Assembly: GCA_964438735.1 (NCBI GenBank)
Contig: CAYTLW010000084.1
Coordinates: 1 to 34,206 of the forward strand
Direction of reading: 5' to 3'
Source: CAYTLW01 sp964438735
GTDB lineage: Bacteria; Myxococcota_A; UBA9042
Length of the DNA: 34,206 bases
Under the pieces are notes generated by a model. It was not told the origin of the DNA. It made no database searches and saw only the letters and a list, made by a program, of their open reading frames with translations. Both the position numbers and the translations under genes were made by a program. This document shows, in pieces, positions 15,335 through 23,617 of this stretch (positions are counted from its first letter, which is position 1; the number at the start of each line of letters is the position of its first letter).

Positions 15335-16113
15335 CGGCTGTCGGTTTGCAGGGTGCGTTTCAGTACGTCGGCAAAGGGTTGCGAAGCCAGCAGTCGTTCT
15401 CCGCCGCGGGCGCGACCGTGGGCCAGGAAGGACTCAACCTGATCGTCGTCGAATTGTGACGCGTACATTCGCATCCCCGCCGCCAGCCGCGTCTCGTCCG
15501 ATCCGGCTGGGACCAGGCAGGGCTGCAGCGTGTCGTCGACCTCCATGGCCGCGTCATCGACCTGCGAGGTCATCCGACCCTGCACGTAGGGCAGATCTTC
15601 GTACAGAGCCAGCGGTCGTTTGCTCGCCACGGCCCGCCCAGCGGCCCGAACAAGGCGATGATCAATGTGGCCGCCAAAAGCCAACGGCAGCAGGATCGGG
15701 CCGTCTTCCAACAAGTCTTCGAGGTGGGCGATGAGCCAACTGAGAACCCGGAACTCACTGCCATCGAAGGCGCGTTCATGAAGGAAGGCAAAGCGCCCCG
15801 GATAGTGGCCCCGAAAAGGGGCATCCGTGCCGCCCAGATCGAGCAGCTCGCATCCCAGGCTGGCGGCAAAGCGCCGATCCTCGATTCGGCGCACGGCGGT
15901 CACCGCCTCCAGATTCCGCTCGGTCAGCTTTGGTGCCCAGGCACTGCGCGAAAAACAGGTGATGATGCGCGTCTCCGCACCAGCATCGGCCAGGGCGAGC
16001 AGGGTGTGCCCCAACGACACGGCCGCGTCGTCAGGATGTGGGGACAGGATTTGAAACACGATTCCCCGGGTCGGCGGCAGGACGGTCTCATCGTCCAGCG
16101 ATTCGACCTGCAA
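15331..16113 (-). CDS. PIG-L/LmbE-family deacetylase
   Basis: This 260-residue metal-dependent N-deacetylase-like protein carries the zinc motif PHPDDA (residues 25-30; His26 and Asp29 as ligands, the other Asp as base) and the distal HIDH (149-152) supplying the third ligand. The fold order (ILSPHPDD, then GAETRIITCF, then LDLGGTD) matches the PIG-L family, which deacetylates GlcNAc-type sugars on lipids or small molecules. No signal peptide is seen, so it is cytoplasmic. The first possible start is TTG at 16113 (an in-frame stop lies four codons upstream); GTG at 16059 with GGGGA before it is a good alternative and gives a 242-residue protein. It converges with the PilZ gene, sharing CTAG at 15331-15334. 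Confidence 0.88.
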   Translation of the reverse strand: MQVESLDDETVLPPTRGIVFQILSPHPDDAAVSLGHTLLALADAGAETRIITCFSRSAWAPKLTERNLEAVTAVRRIEDRRFAASLGCELLDLGGTDAPFRGHYPGRFAFLHERAFDGSEFRVLSWLIAHLEDLLEDGPILLPLAFGGHIDHRLVRAAGRAVASKRPLALYEDLPYVQGRMTSQVDDAAMEVDDTLQPCLVPAGSDETRLAAGMRMYASQFDDDQVESFLAHGRARGGERLLASQPFADVLKRTLQTDSR

Positions 16114-16178
16114 TCCGTTTCGCTACCACGTTCTACGGGCGCTGCCCAGACGTCGTGCTTCTCGGCGATCCACGGGGA

Positions 16179-16207
16179 CTGACATGATGGCCATCCGCCG
16201 CCATACT
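16179..16207 (+). promoter_or_regulatory. Sigma-70-like promoter of the first sulfatase gene
   Basis: CTGACA (16179-16184), 17-base spacer, CATACT (16202-16207): five and four of six consensus matches with ideal spacing. The predicted start near 16214 leaves a leader of about 40 bases before the ATG at 16257. Confidence 0.5.
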
Positions 16208-16256
16208 GTGCGGCCCTGCAACTCCGATCAGACCCCCATCTTTGCCACGCCGATCG

Positions 16257-19196
16257 ATGACGCAAGCGCCCTCCCACGTCCCTGCGGACCCGCCTCCAGG
16301 TCGCCTGTGGGCCACGCCGACCCGAGCCATGCAGCGCTATGTGCTGTCGGTGGCAGCCCTACTGGCCCTGGTGGGCATCGGCACCAAACTGCACAAGGTG
16401 GCGCGCATCGGCCAGAGCATGGAGGGCCACACGCCCTGGGAAAGCTGGCTCGTGGTCTCCGTCGCCGACGTGATCTTTGCCGCCTGCTGGACGCTCATAT
16501 GGTTGATCTTCCTGCATGGAAGTCGTGGCTGGTTGCGCGGCCTGCTGGTGATGACCATGCACGTCCTGGCCGCCTTTCTGCTGCTGCTGCTGGTCATCGA
16601 ACATGGCTTCTTCCTGGCCGCCGGCGCGTTGTTGGATTGGGAATTGCTGGCCTATACGGCAGAGCACCTGGAGGCGCTGAAGAAGGTCATCTCCAGCGAA
16701 ATGGGCGCGCCCACCTGGGCGGCCCTGGTGGGCGTGGTTCTGCTCGCCTTTGTGCCACTGTGGCCCATGGGTCGACCGGCGATGGCCGCGGAGCCAGTTG
16801 AGCGCTGGCGTGGCCGCAAACTGCTCGGCCTGCTGGTCGCGATCTGCGCCTTGGCTGCGCTCTATGGCGTCGGCGGCAAGGCGCCACTGCCCGACAAGCT
16901 GCAGCCCATTCGTGGCGGCGTCATCGCCGAGCACGTCATGGGCGCTGTCAACGACTGGATGGATACCGACGAGGTCGAAGACATCGCCGACATCAAGCCC
17001 CTGGAGCCCCTTCTGGTGACCCCGGGTGCCACCGGCGGTCGCCATAACGTCGTCGTCATCGTGCTCGAGTCGACGCGCGCCCAGGCGACGACGCCCTATA
17101 ACCCTGACCTGAAGACCAGCCCCTTCCTGGCCAGCCTGGCGAAGCGGGGCACCCTGGTGGAGAACGCCTACACCGTCGTGCCCCACACCACCAAGGCGTT
17201 GGTGCCCATTCACTGCGGTCTCTACCCCAAGCTGGTTCAACGCTTCGACGAGGCAACGCCGGGCGCGCTGCCGAGCGACTGCCTGGCCCGGGTGCTGGGG
17301 CGCATGGGCTACGCCTCGCACCATATTCAATCGCCGGAGTCCGTCTTCGAGCGCCGCCGAGAGTTGGTCACGGCGTTCGGATTCGAGCGCATCAGCGGCA
17401 TGGAGGAGTTGCCGCACGAGGGCTTCCAGTATGTCGGCTACTTCGGCTACGAAGACGACGTGATGATTCAACCCTCCATGGATTGGATCGATGCCCAGCA
17501 GGGGCCCTTCTTGCTGTCTCTGCTGACGGTGATGACCCATCACCCCTACCAGGTGCCCAGGAACTTCCCCAAGGGCAAGTGGGGCGTCGGCCGCAAGCTT
17601 TCGCGCTACTACGACACCATTGCCTATACCGACCGCTTCCTGAAGAAGCTCTTCGCCGGCTTTGAAAAGCGCGGGCTGATGGAGAACACCATCTTCGTGC
17701 TCGTCGGCGACCACGGCGAGGCATTCGGCGAACATGGCACCTGGCAGCACGACCAGACGCCCTACGAGGAGGGGCTCAAGGTGCCGTTGCTGTTCCTGGG
17801 TCCGGGCATCGAGGCGGGTCGGCGGGTGGCCGGTCTATGGCAGCTGATCGACATCGTGCCGACCCTGCTGGAGGCGCTGGACCTGCGTGTCGTCGCCGGC
17901 GGCTTGCCCGGTCGCAGCGTATTGAGTGACAAGCCGCATACCGAGTTGCGGCACTCCTGCTGGCAAGGCAAACGCTGCCAGGCGCTGCGCCGTGGCGACC
18001 TGAAGTTCATCCACTTCTTCGATCGCCGTCCGCCCGAGGTGTTCGACCTGGCCGCCGACCCCCTGGAGAAACACAACCTGCTGTCGGCCGGCGAGATCGA
18101 ACGGGCTGAGGTCGACGCCGCCATCGCCTCGCTGGCGGATTGGGTCCGCCAGACAAACGGCCGATACGAAGCCCAGGCGCGGCGGCGCAAGGATCCTTTC
18201 ATCAGGGACCGGCCTCCGGCCAGGATCCAGCACCGGACCAATATCGTCTTCGACAAGCTGATCCGGATGATCGGCTTCGACGTGGAGCGCACCAAACTGC
18301 GCGATGGGGACGCCATCCGCATGACGTACTACTTCGAGGTGTTGAAGGATCCAGGTCCTGGCTGGCTGCTCTTCGTGCACGCCGTCGGCCCGCGGGTCAA
18401 GCGCAAGTCCAAGCGCATCCATGGCGACCACGTGCCGGTCGAGGGCAGCCACCCCGTGCCCGAATGGCAGGCGGGTCAGTTCATCACCGACCACCACTGG
18501 ATGCGCGTCCGGCCCGGCTATCCGTCTGGCGACTACAAGGTGCTGCTGGGCTTCTACAATACCAAGCGCAAGAACCGACGGGCGATCCCGCGCGGCACCG
18601 GCTCGACCATCACCTCGCAGCGCTCGGTACACCTGGTGACCCTCGATGTCACCAACCCGAAGAAGAAGCGGCGCAAGGTTCGCGGCCATCGCGAGCGCTT
18701 GAATCGCCAGCAGCAGGCCCTGGTACGCGATCGGCGTCCCGCGGACCTGCCCGCGGCGGTGACCGTCGAGTTCGGCGACGTGGTCCGCCTGATTGGCGCC
18801 GACAAGGCGAGGGGGCGCGTGCGAGCGGGCGAGTCCATCGTCTGGACCTGGTACTTCGAGCCGCTGAAGACGCCGCCGCGATGGACGGATGTATTCGTAC
18901 ACGTGATTGGCCCGGCGCCGTCCAACAGCCACTATCTCAACGCCGTGCACGTGCCGGTGCTGAAGGGCCTGCCGGTCCACCAGTGGCGGCCGGGCGAGGT
19001 GATCGTCGACCCCCATAGAATCAAGGTGCCGGCCAACTTCCCGCCGGGTTCCTACGAGGTCTGGCTGGGCTTCTGGGACCCCAACCTGCAGAACGAGCGG
19101 CGACGCTACGTGCCCGTGGGGCCGGCAGATCGTCTGGACCCGGCCAAGCAGCGCGTGCGTATGGGCCGACTCGAGATTCTGCCCCGCAAGCGCTGA
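16257..19196 (+). CDS. Membrane sulfatase / LTA-synthase-like enzyme with two C-terminal beta domains
   Basis: This 979-residue protein has an N-terminal membrane part of about five helices (residues about 25-205). The periplasmic alkaline-phosphatase-superfamily domain follows: metal-binding Glu271 in VLES, a nucleophile candidate Thr311/Thr312 in PHTTKA, and Asp485/His486 in GDHGE. Enzymes of this class transfer or hydrolyse phospho- or sulfo-groups on envelope glycans and lipids. Uniquely here, two homologous domains of ~120 residues follow (about 660-785 and 835-965). Both read IGxDxxRxxxRxGxxI...YFExLK...FVHxxGP...HVPV...G.Y.V.LGF, a likely beta-sandwich. ATG 16257 fits the promoter; ATG 16329 is an alternative. 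The gene is divergent from the PIG-L gene and convergent with the SRPBCC gene. Confidence 0.85.
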   Translation: MTQAPSHVPADPPPGRLWATPTRAMQRYVLSVAALLALVGIGTKLHKVARIGQSMEGHTPWESWLVVSVADVIFAACWTLIWLIFLHGSRGWLRGLLVMTMHVLAAFLLLLLVIEHGFFLAAGALLDWELLAYTAEHLEALKKVISSEMGAPTWAALVGVVLLAFVPLWPMGRPAMAAEPVERWRGRKLLGLLVAICALAALYGVGGKAPLPDKLQPIRGGVIAEHVMGAVNDWMDTDEVEDIADIKPLEPLLVTPGATGGRHNVVVIVLESTRAQATTPYNPDLKTSPFLASLAKRGTLVENAYTVVPHTTKALVPIHCGLYPKLVQRFDEATPGALPSDCLARVLGRMGYASHHIQSPESVFERRRELVTAFGFERISGMEELPHEGFQYVGYFGYEDDVMIQPSMDWIDAQQGPFLLSLLTVMTHHPYQVPRNFPKGKWGVGRKLSRYYDTIAYTDRFLKKLFAGFEKRGLMENTIFVLVGDHGEAFGEHGTWQHDQTPYEEGLKVPLLFLGPGIEAGRRVAGLWQLIDIVPTLLEALDLRVVAGGLPGRSVLSDKPHTELRHSCWQGKRCQALRRGDLKFIHFFDRRPPEVFDLAADPLEKHNLLSAGEIERAEVDAAIASLADWVRQTNGRYEAQARRRKDPFIRDRPPARIQHRTNIVFDKLIRMIGFDVERTKLRDGDAIRMTYYFEVLKDPGPGWLLFVHAVGPRVKRKSKRIHGDHVPVEGSHPVPEWQAGQFITDHHWMRVRPGYPSGDYKVLLGFYNTKRKNRRAIPRGTGSTITSQRSVHLVTLDVTNPKKKRRKVRGHRERLNRQQQALVRDRRPADLPAAVTVEFGDVVRLIGADKARGRVRAGESIVWTWYFEPLKTPPRWTDVFVHVIGPAPSNSHYLNAVHVPVLKGLPVHQWRPGEVIVDPHRIKVPANFPPGSYEVWLGFWDPNLQNERRRYVPVGPADRLDPAKQRVRMGRLEILPRKR

Positions 19197-19218
19197 CAGC
19201 GCAGGGCCGCGGCGTGGA

Positions 19219-19920
19219 CTACTTCTCGGCTTCAGCAGCCGCCGCGGCGGCGGCAGCTGCGGCAGCTTCAGCTTCCGCCTTGGCCTTGGCCTCCGCTTCT
19301 GCCTTCGCCTTGGCTTCCGCCTCTGCCTTGGCTTTGGCCTCCGCCTCTGCCTTGGCCTTCGCCTCGGCCGCCGCCTTGGCCGCCGCTTCAGCATCGGCCT
19401 TGGCCAGCTTGCCCAGATTGGCGAGACCCTCTGCGTAGGTGTCGCCGATCATCTTGTCCATATCCATGAACAGGCCGAACGCCTTGCCCATGAAGTTGTT
19501 CTCACCCTCTACCCACCAGGTCACCTTGCTGCCGGCGCCGGACGCTTCGATGTCGAAACCGGCGACAGCCGTGGACTCCATGGGCTCCTTGAACTCCAGC
19601 GTCGTCTTGTAGGTGGTAGGGGACGTGCTCTCGATCACCGTCATGGAGCCGCTGCCCACGTCGCTGTTGCCCTGCCAGCTATACTTGGCGCCGACCCCGC
19701 TGGTCTTGTCACTGAACGTGGTCTTGATGTTCTCGTCGAACTTGTTCCAGGGCGACCACTTGATGAAGTTCTTGAAGTCCGCGACCTGGTTGAAGGCGAT
19801 CTCCGGTGGCGCCTCGACCTGTGCGCTGCGCTCGACTCGATAGGTCGCCGGCTGCATCGCGATCACCACGAGCAGAATAACAACCACCACCACGACACCG
19901 ATTCCGATCTTCTTGCCCAT
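19219..19920 (-). CDS. Membrane-anchored SRPBCC-fold protein with TolA-like Ala/Lys/Glu tail
   Basis: This 233-residue protein has an N-terminal helix anchor (IGIGVVVVVVILLVVIAMQ, about residues 5-23). Residues about 25-165 form an SRPBCC/polyketide-cyclase-like domain that binds small hydrophobic ligands in known members (VEAPPEIAFNQVADF, KWSPW, TTYKTTLEF, SKVTWWVEG). From about residue 172 the chain is Ala/Lys/Glu only, with four exact KAKAEAEA units and an eleven-Ala run, predicted as one long helix like TolA domain II. The ATG has a strong GGAGG site 6 bases upstream. It lies downstream of, and in the same direction as, the second sulfatase, with a hairpin between them. Function is unknown; a ligand-binding domain on an envelope-spanning stalk is the best guess. 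Confidence 0.8.
   Translation of the reverse strand: MGKKIGIGVVVVVVILLVVIAMQPATYRVERSAQVEAPPEIAFNQVADFKNFIKWSPWNKFDENIKTTFSDKTSGVGAKYSWQGNSDVGSGSMTVIESTSPTTYKTTLEFKEPMESTAVAGFDIEASGAGSKVTWWVEGENNFMGKAFGLFMDMDKMIGDTYAEGLANLGKLAKADAEAAAKAAAEAKAKAEAEAKAKAEAEAKAKAEAEAKAKAEAEAAAAAAAAAAAEAEK
19264..19359 (-). repeat. 24-bp tandem repeats coding KAKAEAEA (4 units)
   Basis: Four consecutive 24-base units encode identical octapeptides, with synonymous third-base drift between units. They sit in the helical tail of the SRPBCC protein. Confidence 0.9.
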
Positions 19921-20043
19921 GATGGACCTCCAAATATGAGTGCCGGGAGGCTAGCGCGCATCTTGAATCGTGCCCAGAGGGTGCCGCGAAAAAGGTTGGA
20001 CTTGACAGCGCAGTGTCGCGTCTGCCGGACTTGATCGGGCGTC

Positions 20044-20064
20044 AACCTGGGGGCTCCCCAGGTT
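20044..20064 (-). terminator. Strong hairpin after the second sulfatase gene
   Basis: A perfect 9-bp stem AACCTGGGG / CCCCAGGTT with a 3-base loop lies 6 bases beyond the sulfatase stop. It has no T-run, so it is either a terminator of atypical form or an mRNA-end stabiliser separating this gene from the SRPBCC gene. Confidence 0.5.
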
Positions 20065-20070
20065 CGAACT

Positions 20071-22182
20071 CTATTGAGGAGGCGGGCGGCGCTCGACCTC
20101 GCCCCGCTTGCGCCGCTGGCGCTCTTCCTTGCTGTCATATCGGAGCCATTTCAATCGCAGCAGGTTGGGGTCGCCCGTCACGCCGCGGTAGCGTTCGGCA
20201 GGGAAGAGGCGATGGCCCTGCCAGAGGGCGTCGAGCCAGCGCAGATAGGCATCCAGGTCGCAGGCACTGAGCGGGCTGGAATCATCTGCCAGCAGGGGCT
20301 CACCGCGCTCGCATAATGTGGCCAGGCTGCCGACCGGCAACTCACGGCTGGCCGTTCGACTCCGAGCGTGCGCCAGGCGTCGGCCCATGCGTCCGAAGAT
20401 GAAGGGATGATGGCGGCGCTGGCCGAAGATCGACCAACCCATGAAGGTATGTTCCACCGGCGGCGCGCCCAGGACGTGCAACAGCGTTGGCGCCAGATCC
20501 AGCTGTCCGCTCAGGGTCTGCACTTGCGTTGGCAGGCGGTGTAGTGGGTCGTGGATGAGCAGTGGCATGGGTGCAAAAGAACCAAACAGGGGTCCACGGC
20601 CGACCAGTTCTTCCACTTTGCGCGTGGGTAGTTCGGCGTGGTCGCCGGTGATCACCACAACCGTGCTCTCCCACAGGCCGGTCTTCTTCAGGTGTGCGAC
20701 GAGCCGACCGATCTGGCGGTCCGTGCAGTGAAACCCGGCCAGCAGCGGCTCGTCTTCATATCGAGCGGGGATCTCGCAGCTGGGATCGGGGTACCCAGGC
20801 AGGTGGCTGCCGATGGTCAACGTGGCGTAGAGCCAGGGCTGCTGTGACTTCGCCAGGCGGTCCATCTCTTCGATGAGTACGTCCATCAGCGTGTCGTCGT
20901 AGAAACCCCAGGCGTTGGTCGGCCGGTCGCCATGGCTGCGCAGCAGGTCTTCGCGGCCGATCACCTGGTCGAAGCCGTGCCCCCGAAGCGTCGCCTCGCA
21001 GGCCATGTAGACCTTGCTGGCGCCGCGCACGAAATGGCTGCGATAGCCGAAGCCCCGTAGCACGTCTGAGATGCAGCTGTAGGCCGCGTCCCCATCGACG
21101 GCTCCACCCACCTCGATATCCTGCACCGCTGAGCTGGGCAGGGCCGCGCACAAGCTCGCGATGAGACCGTTGGCGGTGGGGGAGCTGACATTGACGAAGT
21201 CCCGCACGGTGGTCATCTCACCTGCGAGTCGCTCCAGGTTGGGCATCAGGCCGGCGTGTCGCGAGCGGTCGTCGAGCCCGGTGAAGGCCGTGCTCAGCGA
21301 TTCAACGAAGACGATCAGCACGTTGGGTGGCCGCCCCTGGTCATCTCGCAACCAGCGATGGATCGGCGCCAGGCCACGCGCTTTGGCGTCCGGGCGCTCC
21401 GCCAGTGTGTCCAGGGCGCCCGGCCCGGGCTGCAACAGTGGATATGGCGCGGTGGGATCGGCGTCGGCAGCCAGCACGCCGGCGCGTTTGAGGGCGCTGA
21501 CCGTCGCCTGCGGCAGGGTCGGTATGGCCACGCTGGCCGGATCCTGGCGCTGCACGCCGCCCAACAGGGTGCGGCCGAGGGTGGCCACGGCGTTGACCTC
21601 GGGCACGATGGCCCAGTGTTGGGGATGCTGGTCCTGCACGGCTGGGGCCAGCACTGGCGGCAACAGGCAGACGAACGCGCCCACCGCCGCGAGGCTTCGC
21701 GCCCGCGCAGCGTCTTCGGTCACCGCAGGTCGATTGCGCCACGACTTCGCGTCGCGCAGGGCGGCAAAGAGCAGCGCGCCCGCCATGGCCACCACGCCTG
21801 CAATCGTGGCCACGAATGGCAATGTGAGCACGTAACCGAGCGAGCCAGGAGCGATGTGCTGCCACATGGTCTCGGTCATGTGCGACAGGCCGAAGAAGCA
21901 GGCCACCGTGTCGGCCACACGCAACAGGGTCATGCCCAGGGTCAGCAACGCCAGCCAGGCCGTGCCGCGCAGCCAACTGCCCTTGCCCGTTCCCGACGCC
22001 CGGGCCAGGCCGAAGAGCCCGCTCAGCATCAGCACGTCAAAGAGCAGGCCCATGGCCAGCTGCACCGGCTCCAGTGGGATCTCGCCAAACGCCCGCATGG
22101 CGACCAGGCCAGCCAGTCGCAACGTCCACCACAGGGCCACCGCGGGCAGCAGCCAGGGTCCGGGCTTGAAGATCGACGCCAC
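20071..22182 (-). CDS. LTA-synthase-like membrane sulfatase-fold enzyme
   Basis: This 703-residue protein has an N-terminal membrane domain of about five helices (residues about 10-185). The extracytoplasmic alkaline-phosphatase-superfamily domain starts at PPNVLIVFVES (metal-binding Glu294). The likely nucleophile is Thr336 in SSPTANG and the metal site Asp514/His515 lies in TGDHAE. The layout equals that of LtaS/MdoB-type phosphoglycerol or phosphoethanolamine transferases acting on envelope glycans; the exact group transferred cannot be told. It starts at GTG 22182 with GGAG 6 bases upstream. It is a distant relative of the enzyme at 16257-19196 but lacks the two extra C-terminal domains, ending instead in a basic tail. 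Divergent from the barrel gene cluster. Confidence 0.88.
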   Translation of the reverse strand: MASIFKPGPWLLPAVALWWTLRLAGLVAMRAFGEIPLEPVQLAMGLLFDVLMLSGLFGLARASGTGKGSWLRGTAWLALLTLGMTLLRVADTVACFFGLSHMTETMWQHIAPGSLGYVLTLPFVATIAGVVAMAGALLFAALRDAKSWRNRPAVTEDAARARSLAAVGAFVCLLPPVLAPAVQDQHPQHWAIVPEVNAVATLGRTLLGGVQRQDPASVAIPTLPQATVSALKRAGVLAADADPTAPYPLLQPGPGALDTLAERPDAKARGLAPIHRWLRDDQGRPPNVLIVFVESLSTAFTGLDDRSRHAGLMPNLERLAGEMTTVRDFVNVSSPTANGLIASLCAALPSSAVQDIEVGGAVDGDAAYSCISDVLRGFGYRSHFVRGASKVYMACEATLRGHGFDQVIGREDLLRSHGDRPTNAWGFYDDTLMDVLIEEMDRLAKSQQPWLYATLTIGSHLPGYPDPSCEIPARYEDEPLLAGFHCTDRQIGRLVAHLKKTGLWESTVVVITGDHAELPTRKVEELVGRGPLFGSFAPMPLLIHDPLHRLPTQVQTLSGQLDLAPTLLHVLGAPPVEHTFMGWSIFGQRRHHPFIFGRMGRRLAHARSRTASRELPVGSLATLCERGEPLLADDSSPLSACDLDAYLRWLDALWQGHRLFPAERYRGVTGDPNLLRLKWLRYDSKEERQRRKRGEVERRPPPQ

Positions 22183-22262
22183 GTCCGCTCCATCCTGCCC
22201 ACGCCGTCATGGGCGGCGGCATCATCCACGGTGACGCGATGGTCGGCAAGATGCGAACTCGA

Positions 22263-22292
22263 TTGACGGGCTCACCACGAGCGACCTACGCT
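22263..22292 (+). promoter_or_regulatory. Putative promoter giving a leaderless transcript for the barrel cluster
   Basis: TTGACG (22263-22268), 18-base spacer, TACGCT (22287-22292). The -10 ends 7 bases before the ATG at 22300 and no Shine-Dalgarno is present, so transcription could begin at or next to the start codon. The -10 is weak. Confidence 0.35.
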
Positions 22293-22299
22293 GCGCGCC

Positions 22300-22977
22300 A
22301 TGACCCCGCGAACACCAAATCCGCTCCGTCGCTCGTCGCCCTCCAGCGCTCGATTGCTGGTTGTGTTCAGCCTGCTGGCGCTGGCCTGGCCGGCCGTGGT
22401 CAGCGCGGCCACGACGCCGCCGGTAGCCGGGCCCCAAACCGGCCCGGTTTCGCCAGCACCTGCGGCCGTTGGCGAGGTGGCCGAATCTGCCAATCCGGAC
22501 GGCGTGCGCAATGCGGTCGGTTTCGTCGGTGGCTGGCACGGCGCCTCGGGCATGGCCTATCGGCGCTACTTCGGCCTCAACGCGGTCCAGGTCGTCTTTC
22601 TTGCGTCCATCTTTCCAGATGAGGAGAGTTTCGTCTGGACCGGCGTGAACTACAGCCGCCTGCTGACCATCAAGCGTTCACCGCACGGCCCGGGCGGTTG
22701 GGGACTGCGCGCTGTCGGCGGCGCTTCCTATCGCTGGCAACGGGACGTGCTCCACGACTGGAAGTGGGATCCCGACACGGGCACAGGCAAGGGGACCCGC
22801 TCCGAAATCATCTCCCACGTCATCTACGGCGGCGCAGGGATCGGCCTGCAAATGGGCGCCCTGGATACCCCCGGCCTGTCCGTCAGTCTGGACGTGACGG
22901 CCACCACCGAATTCCGCGGCTCCGAGTTTCAGTGGCTGATCCCGCTGCCCTCACTCGAGCTGCTCTACAGCTGGTAG
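22300..22977 (+). CDS. Putative outer-membrane beta-barrel protein 1
   Basis: This 225-residue protein has a signal peptide (cleavage after about residue 36, VVSA). The mature part is made of short amphipathic strands with Gly turns (VGFVGGWHG, MAYRRYFGLNAVQVVFLA, WGLRAVGGASYRW, GGAGIGLQMG) and ends in an aromatic residue (LELLYSW), the usual signal for BAM-assisted barrel assembly. Size suggests an eight-stranded barrel. It is homologous to the next gene (shared YRR[YF][FI]G...VQV core), so the pair arose by tandem duplication. The specific family is not recognised. No ribosome binding site precedes the ATG. Confidence 0.65.
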   Translation: MTPRTPNPLRRSSPSSARLLVVFSLLALAWPAVVSAATTPPVAGPQTGPVSPAPAAVGEVAESANPDGVRNAVGFVGGWHGASGMAYRRYFGLNAVQVVFLASIFPDEESFVWTGVNYSRLLTIKRSPHGPGGWGLRAVGGASYRWQRDVLHDWKWDPDTGTGKGTRSEIISHVIYGGAGIGLQMGALDTPGLSVSLDVTATTEFRGSEFQWLIPLPSLELLYSW

Positions 22978-22986
22978 GAGGTTCCC

Positions 22987-23613
22987 ATGCGCCGCCATGT
23001 CCAATCCGCCAGTTGTCGTGGGCCCGCCCTGTTGGCCGCCATCGCGCTGCTGGCCACGCTGGGTGCGCCCGCAGCCGGTTCTGCCGAAGAGGCCACCGCC
23101 ACCAATCGCCACGGTCTCGGCGTCAGCGGTGGCGTCGCCGGCCACTCCGGCTTTGCCTACCGCCGCTTCATCGGCCCTGGTGTGGTGCAGGTCAACGCCA
23201 TCGCCCTGATGGTCGACTCAGGCGCATTCTTCGCCGCCGACCTGGGCGTGGACTACGCCTGGCACCTGCACATCTGGCATACACGCCGGCGCACCTGGCT
23301 GCCCAAGTCCATGGCCGTGCGCGCGGTAGCCGGCATCTCCGGGCTGGTCTTCAAGGATGAGGGTCAGAGCTTCAGCAACGGCGATTTCGAGGCCGCACCA
23401 CGACGACCAGGTGATCCGGTGAAGACGCCCCAGCAGGTTGACCCGTGGAGCTACATGATGTCCGCATCGGCGGGTTTCGGCGTCGAGATGGGCTCCGTGG
23501 TCGGCCCGGGTTTCTCCCTGGTCATCGACATCCGGCCGACCTACATCGTCGACGAAGACGGGTTCTGGGGTTTCGTGACCCTGCCCTACGGCTCCGCCGT
23601 CTACAACTGGTAG
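22987..23613 (+). CDS. Putative outer-membrane beta-barrel protein 2 (paralogue)
   Basis: This 208-residue paralogue of the preceding gene has a signal peptide (cleavage after about residue 33, AGSAE). It shows the same alternating strand/turn layout: GVSGGVAGHSGFAYRRF, VVQVNAIALM, AVRAVAGISGLVF, ASAGFGVEMGS, with a terminal Trp (SAVYNW). AGGAGG directly overlaps the stop of gene 1 and lies 6 bases before this ATG, so both are surely co-transcribed. A middle segment (about 125-150; AAPRRPGDPVKTPQQ) is probably a surface loop. Function is unknown. Confidence 0.7.
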   Translation: MRRHVQSASCRGPALLAAIALLATLGAPAAGSAEEATATNRHGLGVSGGVAGHSGFAYRRFIGPGVVQVNAIALMVDSGAFFAADLGVDYAWHLHIWHTRRRTWLPKSMAVRAVAGISGLVFKDEGQSFSNGDFEAAPRRPGDPVKTPQQVDPWSYMMSASAGFGVEMGSVVGPGFSLVIDIRPTYIVDEDGFWGFVTLPYGSAVYNW

Positions 23614-23617
23614 CCCC

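Noticed and set aside
17835..19394. 519-residue minus-strand frame with Arg/Pro repeats
   Set aside because: Antisense of the first sulfatase and SRPBCC tail; Arg-rich start is a shadow of the Ala/Lys/Glu repeats.
20055..20075. GGTTCGAACTC segment that looks like a tRNA T-arm
   Set aside because: No matching acceptor, anticodon or D arm around it; the bases belong to the 9-bp hairpin after the sulfatase stop.
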